Position numbers and translations under genes: made by a program
Notes under the pieces: model-generated
The model's database searches: none
Told to the model about the DNA's origin: nothing
Seen by the model: the letters and a program-made list of their open reading frames with translations, nothing else
Assembly: GCF_007676705.1 (NCBI RefSeq)
Contig: NZ_VEBF01000001.1
Coordinates: 186,001 to 250,000 of the forward strand
Length of the DNA: 64,000 nt
Source of the DNA: Paenibacillus xylanexedens
Lineage (GTDB): Bacteria > Bacillota > Bacilli > Paenibacillales > Paenibacillaceae
Direction of reading: 5' to 3'
Part shown: piece by piece, positions 1 to 8,883 of the stretch
How positions within the stretch are numbered: position 1 is the stretch's first letter
Layout of the letters: each line of letters starts with the position of its first letter

Positions 1-1283
1 TCGAACAAGGAGTTACCGATACCGATCATGAAAATTTCTTTGAATGATTTGGAACTGTAACGTTCACTGAATGCACTTGCTTCCAGGACATCCAGATTGA
101 TTTTGAATCCGGCTTGTTCCAGCATGGCTGCAACAACTTCAGCTTGTTCTTTGTACTGTGCAGAAACGGAGATGGTCATCTCTGCTTCACCTTCTGCATA
201 GCCAGCTTCTTGCAGGAGCTGTTTGGCTTTTTCCTGGTCATAGAGTGACGTTTTGTACAATGAAGGATCAGCACCGAAGTTGCCCGGAGTTACAGACGTG
301 CGGGTTACGATACCTGCTCCGCCGGCAATGCTGTCCACAATGCCTTGTTTGTCGATAGCCAGGTCAATTGCTTCACGAACTTTTGGATCAGCTGTGATAC
401 TGCCTTCTGTCTGGCGGAAGATCAACTGAAGCACACGCTGGATTGGCCCTTTGACAATCTTCTTGTCTGCTTCGCCTTCGATCCGTGCAATGTCAGTGGA
501 TGGAATGGAAGACGCAACATCTACACCACCAGCAAGCAATTCGGATACACGTGTGGAGGCTTCAGGAATAACGCGGAATACCACTTCATTCCATTTGGGT
601 TCACCGTCGAAGTAGTTCTCGTTTTTCACAAGTTCCACACGATCATCTTTGGTCCATTTACTGAACTTGTAAGGGCCTGTGCCTACCGGTTGTTTCAGGA
701 AAGCATCAAACCCGTTGTCGGCAATATATTTTGCTGGCAGAATGCCTGCTCCCATTTTGGACAAACGATTCAGGAGCAATGGATCTGGACCATCCGTGAT
801 AATATCTACGGTATAGTCATCCACCGCTTTAACTTCTACGATATTTTTGAAATAGCTGTACTGCTTGAGTGTCTCATCTTTGGCTACGCGCTCCAGCGTG
901 TATTTTACATCTGCTGAAGTGAATGGATCGCCGTTGTGGAAGGTCACACCTTCACGCAGCTTGAATCTCCACGTTGTATCATCAACCTGATCCCATGAAG
1001 TCGCAAGTCCCGCAACTTTTTTCTGTTCACTGTCATTTTTGATCAGATAATCGAAAACGTTAACCAGAACTGCCTCACTGGAGGTATTATTGTTGTTGTG
1101 TGGATCGAAACTCTCGATATCTGTAGCTGCAGCTATAGTCAGTGTTGTACTTGCGCTTCCACTGCCCGTTCCTTCTGTTGCGGAACTATCATTCGTGCTT
1201 GTCGTTTTTCCTCCGCATGCGCTTAGAACCATTACGATTGCCAGTAACGTGATCCACAAGCCAGTCCATTGTCTTTTTTTCAT
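1..1283 (-). CDS. Peptide-type ABC transporter substrate-binding lipoprotein (SBP family 5), 3' end cut off
   Basis: This is the binding lipoprotein of a peptide/nickel-type (family 5) ABC importer, anchored outside the membrane. Translation from ATG 1283 gives a basic, hydrophobic leader ending in the lipobox LSAC near residues 18-21, then a Gly/Thr/Ser-rich linker. Family 5 landmarks follow, including FKLREGVTFHNGDPFTSADV and a VGTGPYKF stretch. The frame runs open to base 3, so about 427 codons are present and the C-terminal part lies outside the window. The start overlaps the stop of the upstream amidohydrolase as ATGA, so the two are probably translationally coupled. The partner supports uptake of an N-acylated amino acid or peptide, but the ligand cannot be read from sequence. 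Permease and ATPase genes may follow beyond the left edge. Confidence 0.93.
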   Translation of the reverse strand, partial: MKKRQWTGLWITLLAIVMVLSACGGKTTSTNDSSATEGTGSGSASTTLTIAAATDIESFDPHNNNNTSSEAVLVNVFDYLIKNDSEQKKVAGLATSWDQVDDTTWRFKLREGVTFHNGDPFTSADVKYTLERVAKDETLKQYSYFKNIVEVKAVDDYTVDIITDGPDPLLLNRLSKMGAGILPAKYIADNGFDAFLKQPVGTGPYKFSKWTKDDRVELVKNENYFDGEPKWNEVVFRVIPEASTRVSELLAGGVDVASSIPSTDIARIEGEADKKIVKGPIQRVLQLIFRQTEGSITADPKVREAIDLAIDKQGIVDSIAGGAGIVTRTSVTPGNFGADPSLYKTSLYDQEKAKQLLQEAGYAEGEAEMTISVSAQYKEQAEVVAAMLEQAGFKINLDVLEASAFSERYSSKSFKEIFMIGIGNSLF

Positions 1284-2491
1284 TGTGATTGCTCCCCCTC
1301 AGAAGTTGTATTCCTTGCCAAAAATTCAAGTGCTACTGCAGACAACATGCCCACACCATAAGGCATCGCTGTCTCATCGAGATCAAACATGGGATGGTGG
1401 AGTGGATAGCGAGTACGTTCCTCATCATTACCAGATCCTAGTCTGAAAAACACACCCGGAATCTGTTCACAATAAAACGCGAAATCCTCGCCCCCTGTGG
1501 AAGGTTTGATATAGCTCCATCCCTTCTGCGCATTAACCCGATCACAAGTCTCTGTTAGCAGGTCAACCATGCCGAGATCATTCACAACAACAGGGTAACC
1601 ATCGCCGTAGACGACCTCGCATCCTGCTCCGAAAGAATCGCAGACCCCTTTAACAACCTGCTCGATCAAAGCTGGCATCCGTTCACGAATGGCAGGTGAG
1701 AGTGTACGAACCGTACCGATCATCTCCACTTCCGGGGCGATGGCTGTTCCCATATAACCTCCCGTGATTTTGCCAATCGTAACTACTGCGGGCTCAAGTG
1801 GATCGACCATCCGACTGACGATATTTTGCAATGCGGTGATGACCTGAGCGGATACCGCAATCGCGTCAATGCCCTCATGCGGACGAGCTGCGTGGCCACC
1901 CTTGCCGAACACCTTGATAATCAAGGGATCCGCTGACGCGAAGGCAACGCCCTGACTTACGCCCAAGGTTCCCGTGTCCTGTCCAGGTGTCATGTGTAAC
2001 CCTGCTATTGCATCGACCTTCGGATTCTCCAGAACACCATCCTGGATCATGGCTCTTGCACCTGCAAGTCCCTCTTCTGCTGGCTGGAAGATGAATTTGA
2101 TATTGCCTGATTTCGGTCTTCCAAGGCCAGTGAGCAGCTGAGCTGCTCCCATCAGGATGGAGGTGTGAGCGTCATGTCCACACAGATGCGCTTTACCTTC
2201 TACTTGCGAGCGGTATTCCACAGCTTTCTGATCCTGAATTGGCAGGGCATCCATGTCTGCGCGCAAGGCAAAGGTTGGTCCATCAGTCTCTCCGCGAAGC
2301 AGGCCTGTAACCCCGGTCTTTCCGACATTGCGTGTAACTTCGAGTCCCAGGCTTTCCAAATGCTCGGCTACGATGGAGGATGTGCGATGCTCCTCATAAC
2401 CGATTTCCGGATGCTGATGTAAATCTCTGCGCCAAGCGCTTAACTGAGCTTGCAGTGGCTGAGCCAGCAGTATTAGTTCTGAACGATTCAT
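1280..2491 (-). CDS. M20 family amidohydrolase (N-acyl-amino-acid / hippurate hydrolase type)
   Basis: A cytoplasmic zinc-type M20D amidohydrolase of 403 residues, the usual length for the family. Members hydrolyse N-acyl amino acids, hippurate or auxin-amino acid conjugates. Visible metal-site motifs are CGHDAHTS with Cys104 and His106, FQPAEEG with Glu139/Glu140, and a GLHM segment. A dimerisation/lid region starting near [12 protein letters not shown] follows, and TGGEDFAFY lies near the C terminus. The gene overlaps the regulator upstream by ATGA and the binding protein downstream by ATGA, so three cistrons are tightly packed. The likely job is to deacylate a compound brought in by the adjacent transporter. 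A role on plant-derived conjugates would fit a rhizosphere Paenibacillus, but that is inference. Confidence 0.93.
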   Translation of the reverse strand: MNRSELILLAQPLQAQLSAWRRDLHQHPEIGYEEHRTSSIVAEHLESLGLEVTRNVGKTGVTGLLRGETDGPTFALRADMDALPIQDQKAVEYRSQVEGKAHLCGHDAHTSILMGAAQLLTGLGRPKSGNIKFIFQPAEEGLAGARAMIQDGVLENPKVDAIAGLHMTPGQDTGTLGVSQGVAFASADPLIIKVFGKGGHAARPHEGIDAIAVSAQVITALQNIVSRMVDPLEPAVVTIGKITGGYMGTAIAPEVEMIGTVRTLSPAIRERMPALIEQVVKGVCDSFGAGCEVVYGDGYPVVVNDLGMVDLLTETCDRVNAQKGWSYIKPSTGGEDFAFYCEQIPGVFFRLGSGNDEERTRYPLHHPMFDLDETAMPYGVGMLSAVALEFLARNTTSEGEQSQ

Positions 2492-3240
2492 TCGCTGTCA
2501 TTCCCTTCATTTTCATCCGATTCAGAAACCAAACGGGCATAGATCGCGTCAGCCGAGAATTCGATATGTCTTTTCATCGTCTCCCGGGACTTGATGCTGT
2601 CATGTGCTTTCAGTGCTTGAAGAATCTCCATATGTACACCGTGATTGACGGAACGTATCCGGTCATCATAAGGCATCAAGTCCAGCGCCGGATTAATTTT
2701 GGTCCGAATCTGTCTGACGGCTCTCTCGCAATACGGATTGCCAGACGCTTTGGCGATGGTCAGATGAAATTTCACATCCAGCGCCCTGAACCATTCCCTT
2801 GTACACTCTGGCTCAATACTTTGTTCCATATAGCCTTCAAGCAGCTCCAGTTCGCCTGCGGTGATCCGCTCAGCAGCCAGGAAAGCTCCCTCTGGCTCGA
2901 TGATGGTTCGAAATTCAAACACCTTCAGCATCTGTGACCAATCTCGTTTAATTTCTTCTCTCGTGCGCTTATGCGAATTGGCTGTCAGAGGCAATACAAA
3001 CGTACCGCCTTTGGCACCCACCCGTTTTTCAATCAACCCTTTGTCTTCCAGTGAAGAGAGTGCCTCGCGAACAGTAATGCGGCTTACGTTAAAAATCTCT
3101 GCCAGATCTCGCTCGGCCGGAAGTTGTTCTTCACTCATTAATTCTTTCAAAATAATGGCTTCTTCCAGTTGTTCTCTAATGAATTCACTAACCTTTTTGG
3201 TGGATACTTTCTCAAAACGAAATGAAAACGTACTGGACAT
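2488..3240 (-). CDS. GntR family transcriptional regulator, FadR/FCD subfamily
   Basis: A 250-residue DNA-binding repressor with an N-terminal winged helix-turn-helix at about residues 15-85 ([28 protein letters not shown]) and an all-helical FCD effector domain to the C terminus. The FCD metal-type positions are recognisable in the stretch with [14 protein letters not shown] and in the later [12 protein letters not shown]. The ATG start is preceded by GGAGTG at good spacing. It is the first gene of the operon with the M20 hydrolase and binding protein. FCD regulators usually sense small organic acids, so the ligand may be a product of the hydrolase. A perfect inverted repeat lies about 20 bases upstream and is the likely autoregulatory operator. 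Confidence 0.93.
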   Translation of the reverse strand: MSSTFSFRFEKVSTKKVSEFIREQLEEAIILKELMSEEQLPAERDLAEIFNVSRITVREALSSLEDKGLIEKRVGAKGGTFVLPLTANSHKRTREEIKRDWSQMLKVFEFRTIIEPEGAFLAAERITAGELELLEGYMEQSIEPECTREWFRALDVKFHLTIAKASGNPYCERAVRQIRTKINPALDLMPYDDRIRSVNHGVHMEILQALKAHDSIKSRETMKRHIEFSADAIYARLVSESDENEGNDSE

Positions 3241-3261
3241 CTAAACACTCCGATCTGTATA

Positions 3262-3273
3262 TGGTCTAGACCT
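3262..3273. promoter_or_regulatory. Probable FadR/GntR-type operator
   Basis: TGGTCTAGACCT contains the perfect 10-bp palindrome GGTCTAGACC, 22-33 bases upstream of the GntR start codon. FCD-type GntR proteins typically bind short TGGT-N-ACCA palindromes, so this is the obvious autoregulatory site. No other operon in the window shows the same palindrome. Confidence 0.55.
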
Positions 3274-3387
3274 TATACCATTAATATAATTCCGACTAAA
3301 CTTATATGCAATACTTTTTTTCAAGTAAATTCATAAAACTTTTTTTCACGACCTCCAAATTGAACCATTTTGGCACAAACTGGGCAA

Positions 3388-3422
3388 GAAAAAAGATGCA
3401 TCTGCACTCGGCAGAAGCATCT
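3388..3422 (-). terminator. Rho-independent terminator of the glycosyltransferase gene
   Basis: AGATGC and TCTGC pair with GCAGA and GCATCT around an ACTCG loop, with one A-A mismatch. On the minus strand the stem is followed by TTTTTTCTT. It lies about 100 bases past the glycosyltransferase stop codon. Confidence 0.75.
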
Positions 3423-3517
3423 TATCCTTCGTTATTTGGCGGCACTCATGGTAATTATCAATTCAAATTGAAATTATCTACATAGACCACTACGATGATA
3501 GAACAACCTTCTGTCCT

Positions 3518-4231
3518 CTACAACTTCTTATTAGCATAGGGTCTGAAATCCTCCGTAACTGCAAGTTTTGTGCTTCCCTCCAGGTAAAAGCTGTCATCTG
3601 CTCTCCAGGTATGACTTTTTTTGTTCTGTCTGCGGTGATAAACATAATTGTAAGGAGAGGTCGCGTACGCTTTGAATCCTCTCTTTCTGCATTGTCTGAG
3701 GAAGGTTACATCTTCCCCAATAGAACGGTCCGTGAAGCGGACTTTTTTCAAAACCTCTCTTTTGAACAGCAAGGTTCCGCCTTGTACGAATTCAACCGGT
3801 TTATTCTTTTCTGAGGGAGATCTGACCAACAATGTCTTGGACGCGCCCAAATAGACGAGACACGAATGTTTGCCCACAATATCACTTTTGGTCCGTTTAA
3901 GTTCTCTCACCTGTTCTGTTAAATAATACGGCGAGTAGTAGTCATCATCATCAAATTTGGCAATCATTGAAAAGCGAGCCCTGGTTATTCCGGCGTTCAG
4001 GCTTTGTCCTAGCGAAATGCTCTCCGGAATTTTATATACATGAACATTCGCATATTTTCGAACCCGGTTTTGATATAATGCCAGATTCATACTGTCATGA
4101 TTCAGGACAATGATCAGCTCTTTGCTTTGATAACGCTGGCGACTGTAATTTTGCAGAATGTTGTCAAAAAATTGCGGTCGATTGGTACACACAACAATGG
4201 AAACACCGTGACCCGTTTTTTGTTTAGTCAA
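3518..4231 (-). CDS. Family 2 (GT-A fold) glycosyltransferase
   Basis: A 237-residue cytoplasmic glycosyltransferase without membrane segments or signal peptide. It opens with the GT2 beta strand SIVVCTNRP and carries SLGQSLNAGI and the metal/nucleotide-binding AKFDDDDYY with Asp94-Asp97. The acceptor-side signature FVQGGTLLFKREVL follows, then an IGEDVTFLRQC segment. Proteins of this size and motif order occur in Bacillales polysaccharide and spore-surface clusters, for example the C-terminal half of CgeD; that comparison is from memory and tentative. The start is TTG at 4231 behind GAGGG. The gene stands alone between its own terminator and the terminator of the next operon, so donor and acceptor are unknown. 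Confidence 0.85.
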   Translation of the reverse strand: MTKQKTGHGVSIVVCTNRPQFFDNILQNYSRQRYQSKELIIVLNHDSMNLALYQNRVRKYANVHVYKIPESISLGQSLNAGITRARFSMIAKFDDDDYYSPYYLTEQVRELKRTKSDIVGKHSCLVYLGASKTLLVRSPSEKNKPVEFVQGGTLLFKREVLKKVRFTDRSIGEDVTFLRQCRKRGFKAYATSPYNYVYHRRQNKKSHTWRADDSFYLEGSTKLAVTEDFRPYANKKL

Positions 4232-4318
4232 GACATACCCTCTTTTCAGCTCATTTTTCTCTCATCATATGTGCTGAAATAGAGTATGGTATGGACCAAT
4301 AGCTAGTATCCATAACAC

Positions 4319-4356
4319 CAAAAACCCTCTGTCCCCAATAACGGGACAAAGGGTTC
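4319..4356 (-). terminator. Terminator of the Gfo/Idh - AraC - Gfo/Idh operon
   Basis: AACCCT-C-TGTCCC pairs with GGGACA-A-AGGGTT (4323-4335 with 4343-4355) around a 7-base loop, and the minus strand continues into TTTTTGG. It lies 50-85 bases past the oxidoreductase stop. Confidence 0.8.
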
Positions 4357-4404
4357 TGTAATCTAATCCAATCCAATCTAATCTATCCTTTTTTCTGTTC
4401 TGTT

Positions 4405-5502
4405 CTATGCTTCGCTAGCGTTATTCAGATATACAGCCTTCCCTGTGCGAGCAGATTCATAGAGTGCTTCCAGAATTTGAGATACAACTAGCGCTTGTTT
4501 TGGTGTAACCACCGGCTCCTGATCGTTCTCAATCGCCTCAATCCACTTTCTCATCTCGACATCCGGTGCGCTCTCGCTCTTACCATCGTAGAAAGCTACT
4601 CCGCCAGCACTCAGTTCAATCTCGTTGGTATATAGACGGCTGAATTTCTCGCCATTGATGCGCAGTCCGTTCTTCATATCCGCACCCGCTTCGCTGCCGC
4701 TCAAGCTACATTTGGCCTCATCCACATCCAGTGAGTTCAGCGCCCAGCTGGATTCAAGCATAATCGTTGCCCCATTCTCCATCACAATCATGCCGAAGGC
4801 CGAGTCCTCTACCGAGAATTGTTTCGGGTCCCACGGGCCCCAGGCATTGGCCGCATTTTCACGTTGTGAAAGCTCATGATAAGTCGTGCCGAGAACAACC
4901 TTCGGTTGATAGTTATCCATCATCCAGAGCGTCAGATCGAGTGCGTGCGTACCAATATCAATCAATGGACCGCCACCTTGTTTCTCCTCATCCAGGAAAA
5001 CACCCCAAGTTGGTACTGCTCTACGTCTAATCGCATGTGCTTTGGCAAAATAAATATTACCCAGTTCACCAGCTTCGCACAGCTTCTTCAAATACTGACT
5101 GTCTTCTCTGAAACGATTATTATACCCAATCGTCAGTTTCTTGCCGGTACGTTCTGCCGCTTCCAGCATGAGTTGTGCTTCAGCAGATGTCTTCGCCATT
5201 GGCTTCTCACACATGACATGTTTGCCTGCCTCCAGGGCAGCAATGGAAATCTCGGCATGAGAAATATTCGGCGTAAGTACATGCACAATATCCAAAGACG
5301 CATCCTTAAGCAATTCCTGATAATCCGTGTAGACTTCAGCATCAGTTGAGCCATATTTCTGCTTGGCTTCATCTGCACGTTCCTGAACGATATCGCAGAA
5401 AGCCACCAGTTCAACATTATCTAGTTTACTCAGACTCGGCAGATGTTTACCATTCGCGATTCCACCACAGCCAATAATTCCGATACGATATACTTTACTC
5501 AT
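4405..5502 (-). CDS. Gfo/Idh/MocA family NAD(P)-dependent oxidoreductase
   Basis: A 365-residue soluble dehydrogenase. The N-terminal Rossmann fold shows IGIIGCGGIANG (residues 7-18) for dinucleotide binding. The family's catalytic lysine sits in MCEKPMAK (EKP at 99-101), and the C-terminal GFO_IDH_MocA sheet domain includes GGGPLIDIGTHALDL with the usual active-site Asp and His. Such enzymes oxidise or epimerise sugars, inositols and amino sugars through ketone intermediates. It is the last gene of an operon with an AraC regulator (12 bases upstream) and a second, divergent family member. The three likely handle one sugar or polyol. The substrate cannot be determined. Confidence 0.9.
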   Translation of the reverse strand: MSKVYRIGIIGCGGIANGKHLPSLSKLDNVELVAFCDIVQERADEAKQKYGSTDAEVYTDYQELLKDASLDIVHVLTPNISHAEISIAALEAGKHVMCEKPMAKTSAEAQLMLEAAERTGKKLTIGYNNRFREDSQYLKKLCEAGELGNIYFAKAHAIRRRAVPTWGVFLDEEKQGGGPLIDIGTHALDLTLWMMDNYQPKVVLGTTYHELSQRENAANAWGPWDPKQFSVEDSAFGMIVMENGATIMLESSWALNSLDVDEAKCSLSGSEAGADMKNGLRINGEKFSRLYTNEIELSAGGVAFYDGKSESAPDVEMRKWIEAIENDQEPVVTPKQALVVSQILEALYESARTGKAVYLNNASEA

Positions 5503-5514
5503 ATATATTCACCC

Positions 5515-6438
5515 TCACTTAAGTATTGGTTGTTTCATTTTACGAAAAGCCGACGGGGTCATCCCCAGACGTTTGCGAAATACAGCATGCAAATAGTTGG
5601 CATTATTGAAGCCTGAAGCGAGAGCGATCTGTTCAATGGATACATTACTTTCCTCCAGATTGCGGCACACGGCGCGCAGACGAATATCCTCCAGTACGCG
5701 GCTGAACGGCATCTCCGGCTGTACTTGATAGAAGATTCGCTGCAATTGTCTGCTGCTGATATGAAGTTTCTCCGCTACATGTTCCAGCGTGACCACTGTA
5801 GGATGATTCGCCTCCATATACTGCACTGCATACTCATAGCGATACACCGACATATCCCGGACAGGGGCTTCCGGTCGATCCCCCCCGGTGTCGTATGCTC
5901 GCACGGTTTTGAGTAATATGCTGATAACCAGTTGCTTGATCGACGTATAATAACCTAACAATTTCTGATCACATGCCTCATAGGCTTCCAAAAAGCAATG
6001 CATTGCCCGATGATAATCATTCACCGGAGTAAGCGGAAGCGTTCTCAGCTTTTCAATCGTTTCCTCTGATTCTGCTGCTTCCCAGGGATCGACATGCTCT
6101 CTTGGCTTGTGAACGATATCCACATGAAGACATAGTTCATCCATATCCTCTTTGGCATCCGCCTCCTGATAATGAACGACACCCGGTCCAGTCAAATAAA
6201 GCATACCTTCAGAGAGTGCATGTGTCTGTTCATCTAGAATGACTTTGCCTTTCCCTCTGGGGATAAAATGAAACTCGAACTCCGCATGATTATGGAAATC
6301 CACAACTCGGCCCGCTGGAAATGAAGTCAGATGAAATCGCATCACACGAATCTCATAATGTCCCCATACCATTGAAATATCCAGTCTCTCCAGGAGATCC
6401 TGCCGTTCAAGCATTTTCTCATAAGGATACAGGCTCAA
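5515..6438 (-). CDS. AraC family transcriptional regulator with N-terminal cupin domain
   Basis: A 307-residue regulator. An N-terminal cupin (about residues 30-110, with FHNHAEFEFHFIPRGKGKV) would bind the inducer. Two helix-turn-helix motifs close the protein, ending in NNANYLHAVFRKRLGMTPSAFRK, the usual AraC signature. The start is TTG at 6438, fixed by AAGGAGG 9 bases before it; the nearby ATG would give only three codons. It lies between two Gfo/Idh-type dehydrogenases with gaps of 24 and 12 bases, so it is probably a co-transcribed, substrate-specific activator of the same operon. Confidence 0.92.
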   Translation of the reverse strand: MSLYPYEKMLERQDLLERLDISMVWGHYEIRVMRFHLTSFPAGRVVDFHNHAEFEFHFIPRGKGKVILDEQTHALSEGMLYLTGPGVVHYQEADAKEDMDELCLHVDIVHKPREHVDPWEAAESEETIEKLRTLPLTPVNDYHRAMHCFLEAYEACDQKLLGYYTSIKQLVISILLKTVRAYDTGGDRPEAPVRDMSVYRYEYAVQYMEANHPTVVTLEHVAEKLHISSRQLQRIFYQVQPEMPFSRVLEDIRLRAVCRNLEESNVSIEQIALASGFNNANYLHAVFRKRLGMTPSAFRKMKQPILK

Positions 6439-6462
6439 GAGTGCATACCTCCTTAATAAAAC

Positions 6463-7467
6463 TTAAGCCTTCAACTCATTCAGAGCGATTCTGCGCCCTT
6501 CCTTGGCCGAGAGATTCGCAGCTTCCATCAACCGGGTCAGCTCCATAGCGATCTGCACGTTTTCAGTTGCATCCGTATCATTTTGTATATGTGCGACCCA
6601 TTGATTGAATGCGCTTTCTCTTTGATCTGCCAAAGGAAGTTCAGTCCAGTCATCATATTGTCCCTGTGCTGCTTTCGTACGAATCAATAGCTTTTCTTCG
6701 GGTGTTCCGTACAGAAGCGTACCTTCCGTACCATGAACCTCAATCGTAAATGGAGAATGGCTGTTCACAAAACCGGCTTCGACAACGCCGACTGCTCCAG
6801 AATCCGTGAACAAGGTTGCGACCGCATTATCTTCCACTTCTTTGCCTGTAATATATCCGAAGTTCGCATTAACCGCTGTTACTTCCTGACCCAAAAACAG
6901 TTTGGCCAGATACATTGGATGGCAACCCAGATCAATCAGCGCACCGCCCTGACAATCCTTCAGATCATAGAAGTGTTCAGGCAACCAGTTGGAAATCGCT
7001 CCATCATGCGATAAACGTGCTCTAACATAAGTCACTTTACCAAGTAATCCCTGGTTAAGCACATCCTGAATCGTTAACGTATATCCTGCATTCAGACGTG
7101 GCAAGGAGACTGTCATCTTGACCTTGTTTGCCTTCACCTCATCAAGGATTCTGTTGGATTCCGCCTGTGTCGACGCAATAACCTTCTCCGTGAAGATGTG
7201 TTTACCTGCTTTTGCAGCAGCGGTGATCACTTCTTCATGGATGCAGGTTGGCGCATCTACAATAACGGCATCGATGTCATCCTTGGCCAGCATATCTTCG
7301 AGTGAAGCATAGTATGGTACGTTTAAGCGTTCAGCGGCTTCCTGTCCCCGCTTGGCATCTTCATCCCACACGGCTACGATGTCCGTGTCCTCATGTTCCT
7401 GTGCCTGCTTGATGTAGTCCCATGCATGAACATGCCACATGCTAATTTTTCCAATTCGAATGGTCAC
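6463..7467 (-). CDS. Gfo/Idh/MocA family oxidoreductase with a variant active-site motif
   Basis: A 334-residue member of the family starting at GTG 7467 behind GGAGGTAAGACAACC. The N terminus is IGKISMWHVHAWDY, so the canonical Gly-x-Gly-x-x-Gly loop is replaced by a form rich in His and Trp. The catalytic lysine is kept, but the usual EKP reads EKV (94-96, in HIFTEKVIAS). GGALIDLGCHPMYLAK gives the active-site Asp and His region. The changes suggest a subfamily with different cofactor or substrate handling rather than a dead enzyme, because the rest of the fold is intact. It is the first gene of its operon. Its ribosome binding site lies only a few bases from one end of repeat copy A. Confidence 0.88.
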   Translation of the reverse strand: MTIRIGKISMWHVHAWDYIKQAQEHEDTDIVAVWDEDAKRGQEAAERLNVPYYASLEDMLAKDDIDAVIVDAPTCIHEEVITAAAKAGKHIFTEKVIASTQAESNRILDEVKANKVKMTVSLPRLNAGYTLTIQDVLNQGLLGKVTYVRARLSHDGAISNWLPEHFYDLKDCQGGALIDLGCHPMYLAKLFLGQEVTAVNANFGYITGKEVEDNAVATLFTDSGAVGVVEAGFVNSHSPFTIEVHGTEGTLLYGTPEEKLLIRTKAAQGQYDDWTELPLADQRESAFNQWVAHIQNDTDATENVQIAMELTRLMEAANLSAKEGRRIALNELKA

Positions 7468-7486
7468 GGTTGTCTTACCTCCATAG

Positions 7487-7716
7487 GATATAAGTTGAAC
7501 CTGTAAAATTTACACTCAGCCACTCCGATTGCAGTACCATCTTCCGATCACTGTTATCCCCGTATTTTTTGAATCCTTTCTTAATGGAGAAAATCCGGGG
7601 AAAGCGTATGCTTCCGATGTAGCTTTCTTTCAGAAAGCTTTTAGGTGAACGCTTCGCTTCTACAGATCGGTTCTGCACTCTTCGTTTGCGTGTAAATGTT
7701 ACAATCATCTTATATA
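7487..7716 (-). repeat. Copy A of a ~230-bp MITE-like structured element
   Basis: Oriented on the minus strand. It runs from TATATAAGATGA (7705-7716) to GTTCAACTTATATC (7487-7500), and its ends form an imperfect inverted repeat of about 27 bases that share ATTTACAC. Internal features are AGCTTTC-TGAAA-GAAAGCT, a second stem CCCG.ATTTT/AAAAT.CGGG, and the conserved block complementary to 7541-7561. The core (7521-7686) aligns with copies B (42975-43140) and C (57804-57970). A 77-codon open frame on this stretch is an artefact of the repeat, not a gene. Its right end lies about 5 bases upstream of the Shine-Dalgarno of the oxidoreductase at 7467. Confidence 0.85.
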
Positions 7717-7993
7717 ATATTCTGACATTTATCTATAAGTTATCACAGACTTAATCTATTTTTAATAGAAACTCACGACAATAAATGTATAAAATCGCGA
7801 CATGTTTATCTTCTTTTAAAATCATTCAGTTCAATCCCTTATCGTATCTTCAGCGGGTATCGACTTATATGAGCTATACTCATCTGATGATGAGCACTTC
7901 TCTTCAACTTTTTATCGAAACGCAAAAAAAGCGAAACTCCGCAAAAGAATTTCACTTTAGATATCAGTTACTTTCAAAGAAAACTTTATAAGT
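7717..7993. other. Intergenic region without a recognised gene
   Basis: AT-rich sequence between repeat copy A and the membrane protein gene. A plus-strand open frame of 68 codons (7785-7991) has no ribosome binding site and unremarkable composition, and I do not regard it as a gene. I see no terminator here for the membrane-protein gene that ends at 7994. Confidence 0.5.
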
Positions 7994-8527
7994 TTAAGGG
8001 CTACGGCGTACAGTTTCACCGTATAATAAATTAACTTTTTGATCATTAATTGAAATTGTGTGGTTATCGACCCATTCCAAGTCTACCTGATCTGTTTTTC
8101 GCTCATAGTAAAATACTCTTTTAAACCAAAGAGGTCCTTTCAATTCCCCCACAACTCCAAACGATCCCATGGCTCCAGCGTCAGTTTTATAGAAATTTAT
8201 TGTATAGTGTTTATCTGGTGAATGCGTAGTCGTAAGTAATTCTTTTGATCCTGAAAACATCGATGTAAATGACAAAGCACCAATAAGTATGAAGATTAAT
8301 ACTACAGAGAGAGCCATCGAGATCCAACTTCTTACTTTAGTAGACTTGTTCGATTTATCTTTGAAGCCAAGTAAAGCTAGAGCCAGTCCTAAAATAGAAA
8401 GAATTAGTATTACATAGTTTGGAGGACTAACTAGCCATTTATTATTCATATGAGAATATAGTGAGTACATCGAAACAAAGCACAAAATTAGGACTAAAAA
8501 CAAAGCAATCCAGCTCATTTTTTTCAC
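7994..8527 (-). CDS. Small membrane protein, DUF5412-like, function unknown
   Basis: A 177-residue protein with about three hydrophobic helices in the first 95 residues (around 5-22, 38-57 and 68-90). A soluble C-terminal domain rich in beta strands follows, containing TINFYKTDAGAMGSFGVVGE and a closing NLLYGE stretch. This C-terminal pattern resembles the uncharacterised family DUF5412 of Bacillales, an identification made from memory. The start is GTG 8527 after GAGGGGG; an ATG three codons later is possible. It stands alone and gives no functional context. Confidence 0.7.
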   Translation of the reverse strand: MKKMSWIALFLVLILCFVSMYSLYSHMNNKWLVSPPNYVILILSILGLALALLGFKDKSNKSTKVRSWISMALSVVLIFILIGALSFTSMFSGSKELLTTTHSPDKHYTINFYKTDAGAMGSFGVVGELKGPLWFKRVFYYERKTDQVDLEWVDNHTISINDQKVNLLYGETVRRSP

Positions 8528-8818
8528 TAAAATGAACCCCCTCTTACCACAAATAGATCACACTTAGTGAACCTGAATGAGTCACCCATCTCCATCCCTA
8601 AACAAAGACAGACTTATTAGATTATGTATGAATATTCACCGGAATCATTCATTTCAAATAGGATACTCGTTTATTGATCAATCATCACAAAATATACTGA
8701 ATAGCACAATAATACCACATTTTTCTATCTTGGAAATTAATTATTTTATTGGATAAAAAGAACTTATAGGGAGTGATAAAGCCGTTATAGCCTTCAATAA
8801 GACAATATTTTGACTACC
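8528..8818. other. Intergenic region, nothing recognised
   Basis: About 290 AT-rich bases upstream of the membrane-protein gene and downstream of the GH38 terminator. It should contain the promoter of the 7994-8527 gene, but no convincing -35/-10 pair can be picked out and there is no open frame with a ribosome binding site. Confidence 0.4.
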
Positions 8819-8856
8819 AAAAACCTCCTGTCCACACTACCGTGAACAGGAGGTCT
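8819..8856 (-). terminator. Terminator of the alpha-mannoside operon
   Basis: ACCTCCTGT (8824-8832) pairs with ACAGGAGGT (8847-8855), and the minus strand continues into TTTTTGG. It lies about 30 bases past the GH38 stop codon. Confidence 0.85.
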
Positions 8857-8883
8857 CTATAGTTATGATGTTCAAATATCAAC

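Noticed and set aside
345..917. 190-codon plus-strand open frame
   Set aside because: It is antisense to the family 5 binding protein, which shows its conserved motifs on the minus strand; the residue composition is unlike protein.
7475..7708. 77-codon minus-strand open frame
   Set aside because: It coincides almost exactly with repeat copy A and has no ribosome binding site; the other two copies of the repeat do not keep the frame.
7687..7716. Constant -10-like TATAAG upstream of the repeat cores as a dedicated promoter
   Set aside because: The same bases form the terminal inverted repeat of the element, which explains their constant position without invoking a promoter; no good -35 is found.
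7785..7991. 68-codon plus-strand open frame
   Set aside because: No ribosome binding site, no recognisable pattern, and located in AT-rich intergenic sequence.
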